Below, piece by piece: positions 47,645 to 54,954 of a DNA stretch of 64,000 bases. Source of the stretch: Massilia alkalitolerans DSM 17462 (GTDB lineage: Bacteria; Pseudomonadota; Gammaproteobacteria; Burkholderiales; Burkholderiaceae_D); assembly GCF_000427785.1 (NCBI RefSeq), contig NZ_ATYR01000014.1, forward strand, positions 84,331-148,330. The letters run 5' to 3'. The translations under genes were made by a program, and so were the position numbers. The notes under the pieces are model-generated. The model ran no database searches, was not told the origin of the DNA, and saw only the letters and a list, made by a program, of their open reading frames with translations. Position 1 is the stretch's first letter; each line of letters begins with the position of its first letter.

Positions 47645-48828
47645 CAGTGTCTTTCCACCCACATCAGGGCGCCGATCGCCAAGAGCAGGAACAACAGGCT
47701 CGGTGCGGCCGCCGTGAAGAAGGCCGGCAGCGCGGTCAGGACGCCCAGGTTCGAGAACAAGGCGTTCAGCAGCAGGAAGCCGACGCCGATCATGATGCCT
47801 ACAAAGATCTTGAGGCTCACGCCGCCACTGCGCGTGTGCAGGTAGGCGAAAGGCAGCGCCAGCGCCATCAGCACCAGGATCGACAGCGGATCGATGAGCT
47901 TCTTCCAGAACGCCACCTTGAAGCGCCCGGTCTCCTGGCGGTTTTCCGCCAGGTGGCGCGTGTAGACGGCCAGTTCGTTGGCCGACATGCGCTCCGGGTC
48001 GGAACGCGACACCGACAGGATCTTGGGAGTGATCTCCGAGGCCAGGTCGAGGGTCTCAAACTTGCGGGTAGCGACGGCGGAGGTGTCCTGGCCGAAGGTG
48101 GCGGCAATCGACTGCCCCTGCGGCACCGGCGTGCCCGGCGCGGGCAGCACGCGGCTGTTGGAGAACATGGTCTCGGTGACACCAAGCAGGCGCCAGGTAT
48201 TGTTGCCGCGGTAGCTGCCGCTGCTGGCGGTGATCAGGGCGCGCATGCGCATGTTGGCGTCGAATTCGTACAGGCGCACGTCGACCAGCTGGCCGTCGGA
48301 ACGGACCTGGCGCACGTTGAAGAAGCGCGTGCCGATCACCGGGCCCTTGACGCCCTCGGCATGGATGCTGTCCTTGGTCCACATGCCCGAGCGGAACTCG
48401 GCCGACATGGTCGAGCCCTTCGCCGCCAGGCGCACGCGCTCGGCCATCGGCGCCGTGCGCGGCGTGATCAGCTCGCCGAAGATGAAGGTGACCAGCACCA
48501 GCACGAGGCCGACCTTGAACAGCATCCAGCCGGCCATGCGCGTCGACATCGAGGAGGCGCGCATGATGGTGAACTCGGAGCTCGAGGCGAACTGCGCCAT
48601 CGTGTAGATGGTGCCGATCAGGGCCGCCACCGGCATCACCTGGTAGACGTTGCCCGGCACCAGCAGCAGCACGTACATCACCGCATGCTCGAATTCGTAG
48701 CCGCCCTTGCCTACCGAAGGCAGCTCGGCGGTCAGGTCCATGAAGGAGATCAGGGCGAGGAAGGCGACCGCCACGAAGGCGACCGCCTGCAGGATGTTGA
48801 CCGCGAAATAGCGTTGCAGGATGCTCAT
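47644..48828 (-). CDS. lptG: LPS export permease LptG
   Basis: This is a 394-residue inner-membrane permease that with LptF and LptB forms the LPS-extracting ABC transporter. It begins MSILQRYFAVNILQAVAFV and has three N-terminal and three C-terminal hydrophobic helices around a periplasmic jellyroll domain, the family layout. It overlaps lptF by 4 bp and cbiX by 3 bp. Confidence 0.94.
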   Translation of the reverse strand: MSILQRYFAVNILQAVAFVAVAFLALISFMDLTAELPSVGKGGYEFEHAVMYVLLLVPGNVYQVMPVAALIGTIYTMAQFASSSEFTIMRASSMSTRMAGWMLFKVGLVLVLVTFIFGELITPRTAPMAERVRLAAKGSTMSAEFRSGMWTKDSIHAEGVKGPVIGTRFFNVRQVRSDGQLVDVRLYEFDANMRMRALITASSGSYRGNNTWRLLGVTETMFSNSRVLPAPGTPVPQGQSIAATFGQDTSAVATRKFETLDLASEITPKILSVSRSDPERMSANELAVYTRHLAENRQETGRFKVAFWKKLIDPLSILVLMALALPFAYLHTRSGGVSLKIFVGIMIGVGFLLLNALFSNLGVLTALPAFFTAAAPSLLFLLLAIGALMWVERH

Positions 48829-49991
48829 TCGGCCTCCACCTTCGCCAGCGGCTGGGGAGCCGGGGCCTTGCCCTGCCCGCGCCGGCGGCGCTTCCAGGCG
48901 CCCAGCAGCGCCAGCGGATGCCAGCGGTGGTTGACGTTCAGGCGCCAGGCGAACAGCACCGCCACCGTGAGCGCGGCGGCCAGGTGCAGCGGCCACCAGG
49001 CCATGTCGAATTCGAGCCTGCCGCGCTGGACGCTCTTCTCCATCATCTTGTTCAGGTTTAAGTAAGTGAAGAAAATCAGCAGCGCCAGGATCATGTTGGC
49101 CGAACTGCCGGCGCGCGGGTTGACGAAGCCGAGCGGGATCGCCAGCAGCATCAGCACCAGGCAGATGACCGGCGCCGAGATGCGCGCCAGCAGTTCGGCG
49201 CGGGTGTACTGGTTCTCGACCTGCAGCAGCACCGCGGTGGGCAAGGCGTTGGTGGGCGTGTCGGTGCCGAGCACGGGCACCCGGGTGGCGACGCGCATCT
49301 TGTAGCGGTCGAACTCCATCGACTGGAAGTCGGCCTGCCCCGGGGTGCCGGAATAGCGCCGGCCATTGCTCAGCACCAGGTACTGGCCGCCCTTGGGATC
49401 CGACTCGATCACGCCTTCCTTGGCGACGACGACCGAGGTATTGCCGTTCTTGTCCTGCGAATTGACGAACACGTTCTGCACCACGGTGGCGCCGGTGGTG
49501 GAGCGTTCGACGAAGAACACGCGGTCGGCGGACGAGGATTCGCGGAACTGGCCGGGCGCCACGCGCTTGAGGTCTTCGCGCTTCTGGAAGCGTTCCACGA
49601 ACTCGGCGCGCTTCAGCGCGGCCCATGGCGCCGCCACCAGCGACAGCGCGGCCACCACGGCCACGATCGGCAGGCCGAAGGTGAGCACGGGCCGGATCCA
49701 GCGCATCAGCGAGGTGCCGGACGCGAACCAGACGACCATCTCGGAATCGCGGTAGCTGCGCGTGACCGCGGCCAGCACCGAAATGAAGACGGTGAGGGTC
49801 AGGATGGTGGGAAGGTAATTGAGGATGGCGAAACCGATGAGGGCCAGGACATCGCTTGGATCGACCTTGCCGCCGGCGGCCGTGCCGAGGACTTTGATGA
49901 GCGTCCAGGTGACAAGGATCGTGAACAGCACCGTAAAGGTGGCGCCGGCCGAACTGGCCAATTCACGTTGCAGGGCGCGTCGAAAGATCAT
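48825..49991 (-). CDS. lptF: LPS export permease LptF
   Basis: This 388-residue partner of LptG has the same six-helix plus jellyroll layout. It starts MIFRRALQRELASSAGATF and ends in an Arg/Lys-rich tail (RRRRGQGKAP). It is divergent from pepA with a 75-bp shared promoter region, a common arrangement in proteobacteria. Confidence 0.94.
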   Translation of the reverse strand: MIFRRALQRELASSAGATFTVLFTILVTWTLIKVLGTAAGGKVDPSDVLALIGFAILNYLPTILTLTVFISVLAAVTRSYRDSEMVVWFASGTSLMRWIRPVLTFGLPIVAVVAALSLVAAPWAALKRAEFVERFQKREDLKRVAPGQFRESSSADRVFFVERSTTGATVVQNVFVNSQDKNGNTSVVVAKEGVIESDPKGGQYLVLSNGRRYSGTPGQADFQSMEFDRYKMRVATRVPVLGTDTPTNALPTAVLLQVENQYTRAELLARISAPVICLVLMLLAIPLGFVNPRAGSSANMILALLIFFTYLNLNKMMEKSVQRGRLEFDMAWWPLHLAAALTVAVLFAWRLNVNHRWHPLALLGAWKRRRRGQGKAPAPQPLAKVEAE

Positions 49992-50002
49992 TCAATAATA
50001 GC

Positions 50003-50008
50003 TATAAT
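50003..50008 (+). promoter_or_regulatory. -10 element candidate for pepA
   Basis: A perfect TATAAT occurs 58 bp before the pepA ATG in the AT-rich lptF-pepA intergenic stretch. No clear -35 was seen. The opposite strand carries TATTAT nearby, which could serve lptF. Confidence 0.5.
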
Positions 50009-50066
50009 TGCAGGTTAGGCACATGAGTATGCAAATGCGCCGCGAAATCAAACCGGAGAATCAAAA

Positions 50067-51569
50067 ATGGACTTTAGCATAAAAGCATTCGACACCAAGA
50101 CCACCCTGGCCGCTGCGAAAGCCGGCGTCGTGGCGGTTGCCGTGTTCGAAAACAAGACCCTGTCGCAGGCTGCCAAGGCCCTGGATGCCGGCGGCGACAT
50201 CACCGCGGCGCTCAAGTCCGGCGACATCAGCGGCAAGGCCGGTTCGACCCTGCTGCTGCGCGGCGTGAAAGGCGTCGGCGCGGCACGCGTGCTGCTGGTG
50301 GGCATGGGCACGGCCGATGCCTTGAGCGAAAAGAACTACAGCACCGCGATCGCAGCAAGCCTGAAGGTGTTCGCCACCCTGGGCAGCCAGGATGCCATTA
50401 TCGCATTCCCGCTGGCGGATGTGAAAGACCGCGACGTCAACTGGGCGGTGCGTGCACTGGTGATCGCCGCCAATGAGACCGAACACAGAACTGATACCCA
50501 GAAGAGCAAGAAGGATCCGGCCCTGGCAGGCGTGCGCAAGATCGTCATCGCCGCCGACGCCGCCAACGCCGCCACCCAGCTCAAGGGCACCCTGGCCCAG
50601 GCCGTCGCCATTTCGAACGGCATGGCCCTGACCAAGGAACTGGGCAACCTGTCGCCGAACGTCTGCACGCCGACTTACCTCGCGAATACCGCGCGCCAGC
50701 TGGCGGACGAGTATGGCTTCGAGATCGAAGTCCTGGAACGCAAGCAGCTCGAGGCGCTGAAGATGGGCAGCTTCCTGTCGGTGGCCAAGGGCAGCGACGA
50801 AGCGCCGAAGTTCATCGTGCTCAAGCACATGGGCGGCAACAAGAAGGATGCACCGACCGTGCTGGTCGGCAAAGGCATCACCTTTGACACCGGCGGCATC
50901 TCGCTCAAGCCGGGTCCGGGCATGGACGAGATGAAGTACGACATGTGCGGCGCCGGCTCGGTGCTGGGCACCTTCCGCGCGATCGGCGAGATGAATCTCA
51001 AGCTGAACGTGATCGGCATCGTGGCGGCCAGCGAAAACATGCCGTCGGGCCGCGCAAGCAAGCCGGGCGACATCGTGACCTCGATGAACGGCCTCACCAT
51101 CGAGATCCTGAACACCGACGCCGAAGGCCGCCTGATCCTGTGCGACGCCCTCACCTACGCCGAGCGCTTCAAGCCGGCCGCCGTGGTCGACGTCGCGACG
51201 CTGACCGGCGCCTGCATCGTGGCCCTGGGCCACCACACCAGCGGCCTGTTCACCCGCCACGACGACGCGCACGACGCGCTGGCCCAGGAGCTGCTGGACG
51301 CCGGCAAGCAGGCCGGCGACGTGGCATGGCGCTTCCCGCTGGGCGAGAACTACAACGAGCAGCTGAAGTCGAACTTCGCCGACCTGGCCAACATCGGCAC
51401 CCCGGGCGCGGCCTCGATCACCGCGGCCTGCTTCCTGGAGAACTTCACCCGCAAGTACACCTGGGCCCACCTGGACATCGCCGGCACCGCCTGGAAGTCG
51501 GGCGCGAACAAGGGCGCGACCGGCCGTCCGGTGCCGCTCCTGACCACCTTCCTGATGAACCGCGTGTAA
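50067..51569 (+). CDS. pepA: Leucyl aminopeptidase PepA
   Basis: This is a 500-residue M17 two-metal aminopeptidase. Metal and catalytic residues lie in [16 protein letters not shown] (about 270-285) and [10 protein letters not shown] (about 350), the M17 signature. PepA proteins also bind DNA in some bacteria. It is normally followed by holC in related genomes. Here a hairpin, a terminator and a convergent lipoprotein gene follow instead. Confidence 0.96.
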   Translation: MDFSIKAFDTKTTLAAAKAGVVAVAVFENKTLSQAAKALDAGGDITAALKSGDISGKAGSTLLLRGVKGVGAARVLLVGMGTADALSEKNYSTAIAASLKVFATLGSQDAIIAFPLADVKDRDVNWAVRALVIAANETEHRTDTQKSKKDPALAGVRKIVIAADAANAATQLKGTLAQAVAISNGMALTKELGNLSPNVCTPTYLANTARQLADEYGFEIEVLERKQLEALKMGSFLSVAKGSDEAPKFIVLKHMGGNKKDAPTVLVGKGITFDTGGISLKPGPGMDEMKYDMCGAGSVLGTFRAIGEMNLKLNVIGIVAASENMPSGRASKPGDIVTSMNGLTIEILNTDAEGRLILCDALTYAERFKPAAVVDVATLTGACIVALGHHTSGLFTRHDDAHDALAQELLDAGKQAGDVAWRFPLGENYNEQLKSNFADLANIGTPGAASITAACFLENFTRKYTWAHLDIAGTAWKSGANKGATGRPVPLLTTFLMNRV

Positions 51570-51575
51570 TACGCA

Positions 51576-51612
51576 AGAGCGCCCTGATGAAATATTCTTT
51601 CATCGGGGCGCT
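51576..51612 (+). other. Long hairpin after pepA
   Basis: AGCGCCCTGATGAAA and TTTCATCGGGGCGCT pair with a single G-U-type mismatch around a short TATTC loop. The inner ATGAAATATTCTTTCAT is echoed a few bases on by GATGAAATATTATTTCA. It may protect or attenuate the transcript end before the terminator. Confidence 0.65.
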
Positions 51613-51635
51613 GGGATGAAATATTATTTCACCAA

Positions 51636-51664
51636 GAAAAACAGCCCCGCATGCGGGGCTGTTT
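51636..51664. terminator. Bidirectional rho-independent terminator
   Basis: Perfect arms ACAGCCCCGC and GCGGGGCTGT meet with an AT centre. They are followed by TTT on the plus strand and preceded by AAAAA, giving a T tract on the minus strand. It serves pepA and the convergent lipoprotein gene. Confidence 0.9.
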
Positions 51665-51675
51665 CATTTAGTGTC

Positions 51676-52134
51676 TTAGAACACGGCGCTCTGGACCCGC
51701 TCGGCCGCCGCCAGTTCCTCGGGCGGCTTCGCCGGCGTCATCAACACGGTCAGGTTGGCGGGATACGACCAGCTGGCGCCCGAATACTTGTCCACCGCAA
51801 ATCCCATCCCGGCACTGATCACCACATTGCCCATCAGGCTCATCGCATCGGGGCGCGACCCGAATGCTTCCTGCCCCGTCCCCAGGCCCGCCTTCTTGCA
51901 GCTGACGACCAGGGGCTCGGCGCTGCGCGCGATGGTGACGCGTCCGGGCGCCACCACGAACCAGCGCCCGAGATTATTGCTCAGCAGGCAGCCTACCCCG
52001 CCGACTTCCTGGTAATCGAGCACGGCGTGCAGTTCGACCTGCTGCTGCAGCGGCGCATCGGACACGGTGGCACAGCCGCCCAGAACGAGCGCTGCGAGCA
52101 GGAATGGGTAAGAAAAGCGGGAAAAACGCGACAT
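51676..52134 (-). CDS. Putative lipoprotein
   Basis: This 152-residue protein has a signal peptide and lipobox LVLGGC, cysteine 21, so it is likely lipid-anchored. The remaining sequence has no motif I recognise. It contains three more cysteines and ends EELAAAERVQSAVF. Function is unknown. It stands alone between a bidirectional terminator and the DUF1653 gene. Confidence 0.75.
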   Translation of the reverse strand: MSRFSRFSYPFLLAALVLGGCATVSDAPLQQQVELHAVLDYQEVGGVGCLLSNNLGRWFVVAPGRVTIARSAEPLVVSCKKAGLGTGQEAFGSRPDAMSLMGNVVISAGMGFAVDKYSGASWSYPANLTVLMTPAKPPEELAAAERVQSAVF

Positions 52135-52202
52135 GGGGGCCTACCAGAAATACTGTATGCCCCATTAACGGCAGGCAAGAGCGTATCCTGAAGGGCAGGA
52201 CG

Positions 52203-52409
52203 CTATTCGTCCCCGATGACGGAAAAGCGCGGCATGGCCACGCCATCGACGCTGACGCTCTCGAAGAAGGCGGCGCGCGGGCGCACCCAGACGGCGCCGT
52301 CCTGGCCGCAGTAGACCATCACGGGCGTGTGGTCCGCTTCCATGACGGCTTCGCAGACCAGCTCGTAGATGCCGCCCTTGTAATGGCGGTAGCGCCGTGC
52401 CGCCGCCAA
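52203..52409 (-). CDS. DUF1653 family small protein
   Basis: This 68-residue protein carries YRHYKGGIYELVCEAVMEAD, the DUF1653 pattern, then VMVYCGQDGAVWVRP. Function is unknown. The start appears to be TTG at 52409, which lies 1 bp from the stop of the upstream gene, so it is probably translated by coupling. Confidence 0.75.
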   Translation of the reverse strand: MAAARRYRHYKGGIYELVCEAVMEADHTPVMVYCGQDGAVWVRPRAAFFESVSVDGVAMPRFSVIGDE

Positions 52410-52410
52410 C

Positions 52411-52794
52411 TCAGGCCTTGGTCTCTTCCAGGGTCTTCTGCTTCTTCTTGAGGCCCTGGATGACCTTCAGCACGCCTTCCATGCCGGCGGCTTCATCCAG
52501 CTCGCTGAAGGCGTCGAGCACTTCGTTGAGCACGCGGTTGCGCACCGCGGCTTCGTCCTGCGTGACTGCAGGTTTTTGCTCGCCTTCCTTGGCGAACTTC
52601 GACGGCGCCTCGGCCGCAGCCTTGGCGCCGTGCGTCAGGGCAGCCTGCCAGATCACCCAGCGGCGCTGGGTTTCATAGACGAGGTATTCCTCGGGCTTGT
52701 CTTCGCGGCGGCGCGTAATGTGGCCTTCGCGTTGGGCCCACGCTTCGAATGCATTGCGCATTTCAGTCCTTTGTAAATCGGCGTTCGGGTTCAT
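52411..52794 (-). CDS. Hypothetical helical protein
   Basis: This 127-residue, mostly helical, charged protein begins NPNADLQRTEMRNAFEAWA and includes RRREDKPEEYLVYETQRRWVIW. The C terminus is rich in Lys and Glu. No family was recognised. The stop is next to the DUF1653 start, so the two form a pair. Confidence 0.65.
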   Translation of the reverse strand: MNPNADLQRTEMRNAFEAWAQREGHITRRREDKPEEYLVYETQRRWVIWQAALTHGAKAAAEAPSKFAKEGEQKPAVTQDEAAVRNRVLNEVLDAFSELDEAAGMEGVLKVIQGLKKKQKTLEETKA

Positions 52795-53206
52795 TTGCTA
52801 TCGAAAAAGCAAGGTTTCGAATAGTACCATTTTGCACCTTGCCAACATGCTCGCACGATTGAGCGTGCACGCGGCAACCGAACTTGTTTCCAGGTGTGCA
52901 AATAGTACAGCGTTAGTTGCCGTAACGCAATTGTTATATTCCACACAGAAACAGTGTTAAATGCTTCGGCGCTAGTTTAATTCTTTTGCGAACATTTTTA
53001 CAGCCCGCACAGCATAAATTTGCCAACTTCTTTATTAATCTATTAAGTTATTCTAACATATGCCCTTGCATAACTCGCAATAGTAGTGCGTACGTAACAA
53101 CAATGACTCACAAACGAACATAAATACAACTGTCATATCTTTGCTACCAGGCAGTCGAGCACTCTTCAAGATGTCCAGGTGCAGTGGCTGCCCGGGTCGT
53201 TCCAGG
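52795..53206. other. AT-rich non-coding stretch
   Basis: A 412-bp region before the PEP-CTERM gene's 3' end. It is much richer in A/T than the rest of the window (for example TTCTTTATTAATCTATTAAG near 53030) with no convincing ORF, hairpin terminator or RNA gene. It probably holds the promoter of the gene at 52794 and suggests inserted or foreign DNA. Confidence 0.6.
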
Positions 53207-53917
53207 TTACGCGGCTGTGCGGACGGTCCGGGCGGGATTTCTCCGTCGCGTCAGCATCGCAAGCGCTCCGACACCAAGCAGCAGCACCGAAGCAGGCTCG
53301 GGAATATCGCGCGCGGTTTCGTAACTACCCATGAAGTGAGGCGGGCGATACAGCGCAGTGCCCGGCGTATACGAATGGATCTGGATATTATCCAGGCGAT
53401 TGACCGCGAAACTGATACTGCTGATCTTTGATGTGATTTCCCTTATTCCATAAGGATAAGCAACATACCCGCTCATCGTTCCATGATGGGGAAAGTCGCA
53501 TGCCCCGGGCATGATTCCGCAGTACGGGTTGCCGTTTCCCGATATCCAGAACATATCCATGCTGTCATCGTCATATCGAACGGACATGAAACCGCCGTCC
53601 ACATCATAGCGACCCGCGCTGAACGAGACATAGTACTGCTCAGTGCCAAGAATAGAACTCAGGAGGCTGCCGTTGATGTTCAAGGTGGTACCGGTGTAGT
53701 AAGCGCCAAGCGGCGTGTGCTTGATGCTCCCTCCGTTAAAACTCAGTCCATAGTTGTCGCCCCCCACCCGATTCAAACTATCTCTTCCGCCGTTGAAATA
53801 ATCTCGAATCTCGGTGCCATGGGCAAAGCCGTCGAGATTGATGGTGATCGTTGTCGCTGAAGCGCTGGCGGTCCCTATGCACAACATTGCGAGCGACAAG
53901 GCAAGGCGCTTGAACAT
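53207..53917 (-). CDS. PEP-CTERM sorting-signal protein
   Basis: This 236-residue exported protein has a signal peptide (about 20 residues, ending TASASA). The central part has no recognised domain. The C-terminal PEP-CTERM tail is IPEPASVLLLGVGALAML followed by TRRR, the sorting signal cleaved by exosortase-type enzymes. No exosortase gene is in the window. The gene has lower GC than its neighbours and AT-rich flanks, which suggests transfer. Confidence 0.9.
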   Translation of the reverse strand: MFKRLALSLAMLCIGTASASATTITINLDGFAHGTEIRDYFNGGRDSLNRVGGDNYGLSFNGGSIKHTPLGAYYTGTTLNINGSLLSSILGTEQYYVSFSAGRYDVDGGFMSVRYDDDSMDMFWISGNGNPYCGIMPGACDFPHHGTMSGYVAYPYGIREITSKISSISFAVNRLDNIQIHSYTPGTALYRPPHFMGSYETARDIPEPASVLLLGVGALAMLTRRRNPARTVRTAA

Positions 53918-54186
53918 TGTTTGACTCCCTGTTTATTGGAAATTGTTACTAAGCAATAGCCATGCCAGAAGAGCAAGTTCTTGAATTACAATAAGTTTAT
54001 GATCTGATGTTGAATGCACTGTAAAAACGATCGACATCACTGCACCACGTGTTTATGCCTTACGAGTAGTATCCGGCTTAGTAAATAACATTGAAGTCGG
54101 CCGGACGAATACTCGATCGCGTATCATGCCGGCCGCAACACCGCTAACGGCGCGGCCCCCCATGGATAAATAGGAAGAACTACGTA
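53918..54186. other. AT-rich intergenic stretch between PEP-CTERM gene and xth
   Basis: 269 bp, AT-rich, divergent region. It must hold the promoters of both genes. GCCGGCCGGAC-type short GC arms near 54095-54135 are seen, but nothing was recognised with confidence. Confidence 0.4.
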
Positions 54187-54954
54187 ATGAGAATAGCCAC
54201 CTGGAATGTCAATTCGCTGAAAGTCCGCCTCCAGCACCTGCTCACCTGGCTGGAAGCCAATCCGGTCGACGTCCTGTGCATCCAGGAGACCAAGCTCACC
54301 GACGACAAATTCCCGCTGGCCGAGATCAATGCCGCCGGCTACCAGGTCGTTTTTGCCGGCCAGAAAACCTATAACGGCGTGGCGATCCTCTCGAAGCATC
54401 CGATCGAGGACGTCCAGAAAGGCAACCCCCATTTCGAGGACGAGCAGCAGCGCCTGATCGCCGCGACCATCGCCGGCATGCGCATCATCTGCGCCTATGT
54501 GGTGAACGGACAGGAAATCGGCAGCGACAAATTCGCCTACAAGATGGCCTGGCTGGAAGGTCTGCGCACCTGGGTGGCCGAGGAAATGCGCAGGTTTCCA
54601 GAGCTGGCCGTGCTGGGCGACTACAACATCGCCCCGGAAGCGCGCGACGTGCATGATCCGGCCGAATGGGAAAACCACATCCACTTCACCCCGCCGGAAC
54701 GCGCGGCGCTGCAAGAATTCATGGCGCTCGGCTTGACGGATGCCTTCCGCCTGTTCGAACAACCCGAGAAGCAGTACAGCTGGTGGGACTACCGCAACCT
54801 GGCCTTCCGCCGCAACCGCGGGCTGCGCATCGACCATATCCTGCTCACCGAGGCACTGGCAAAACGCTGCACCGCCTGCCACATCGACCGCGAGACGCGC
54901 AAGTGGGAGCAGCCGTCGGACCATGCCCCGGTCGTGGCGACCCTAAGCGACTGA
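54187..54954 (+). CDS. xth: Exodeoxyribonuclease III
   Basis: This 255-residue AP endonuclease and 3'-5' exonuclease acts in base excision repair. The start MRIATWNVNSLKVRL, the metal-binding IQETKL, LGDYNIAP and the C-terminal SDHAPV all match the ExoIII family. It ends within the convergent PAS-GGDEF-EAL gene, with a 12-bp overlap. Confidence 0.96.
   Translation: MRIATWNVNSLKVRLQHLLTWLEANPVDVLCIQETKLTDDKFPLAEINAAGYQVVFAGQKTYNGVAILSKHPIEDVQKGNPHFEDEQQRLIAATIAGMRIICAYVVNGQEIGSDKFAYKMAWLEGLRTWVAEEMRRFPELAVLGDYNIAPEARDVHDPAEWENHIHFTPPERAALQEFMALGLTDAFRLFEQPEKQYSWWDYRNLAFRRNRGLRIDHILLTEALAKRCTACHIDRETRKWEQPSDHAPVVATLSD

Noticed and set aside
51676..54186. Prophage remnant or genomic island with integrase
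   Set aside because: The genes are small and of unknown function, but no integrase, phage structural gene, tRNA or direct-repeat boundary is visible.
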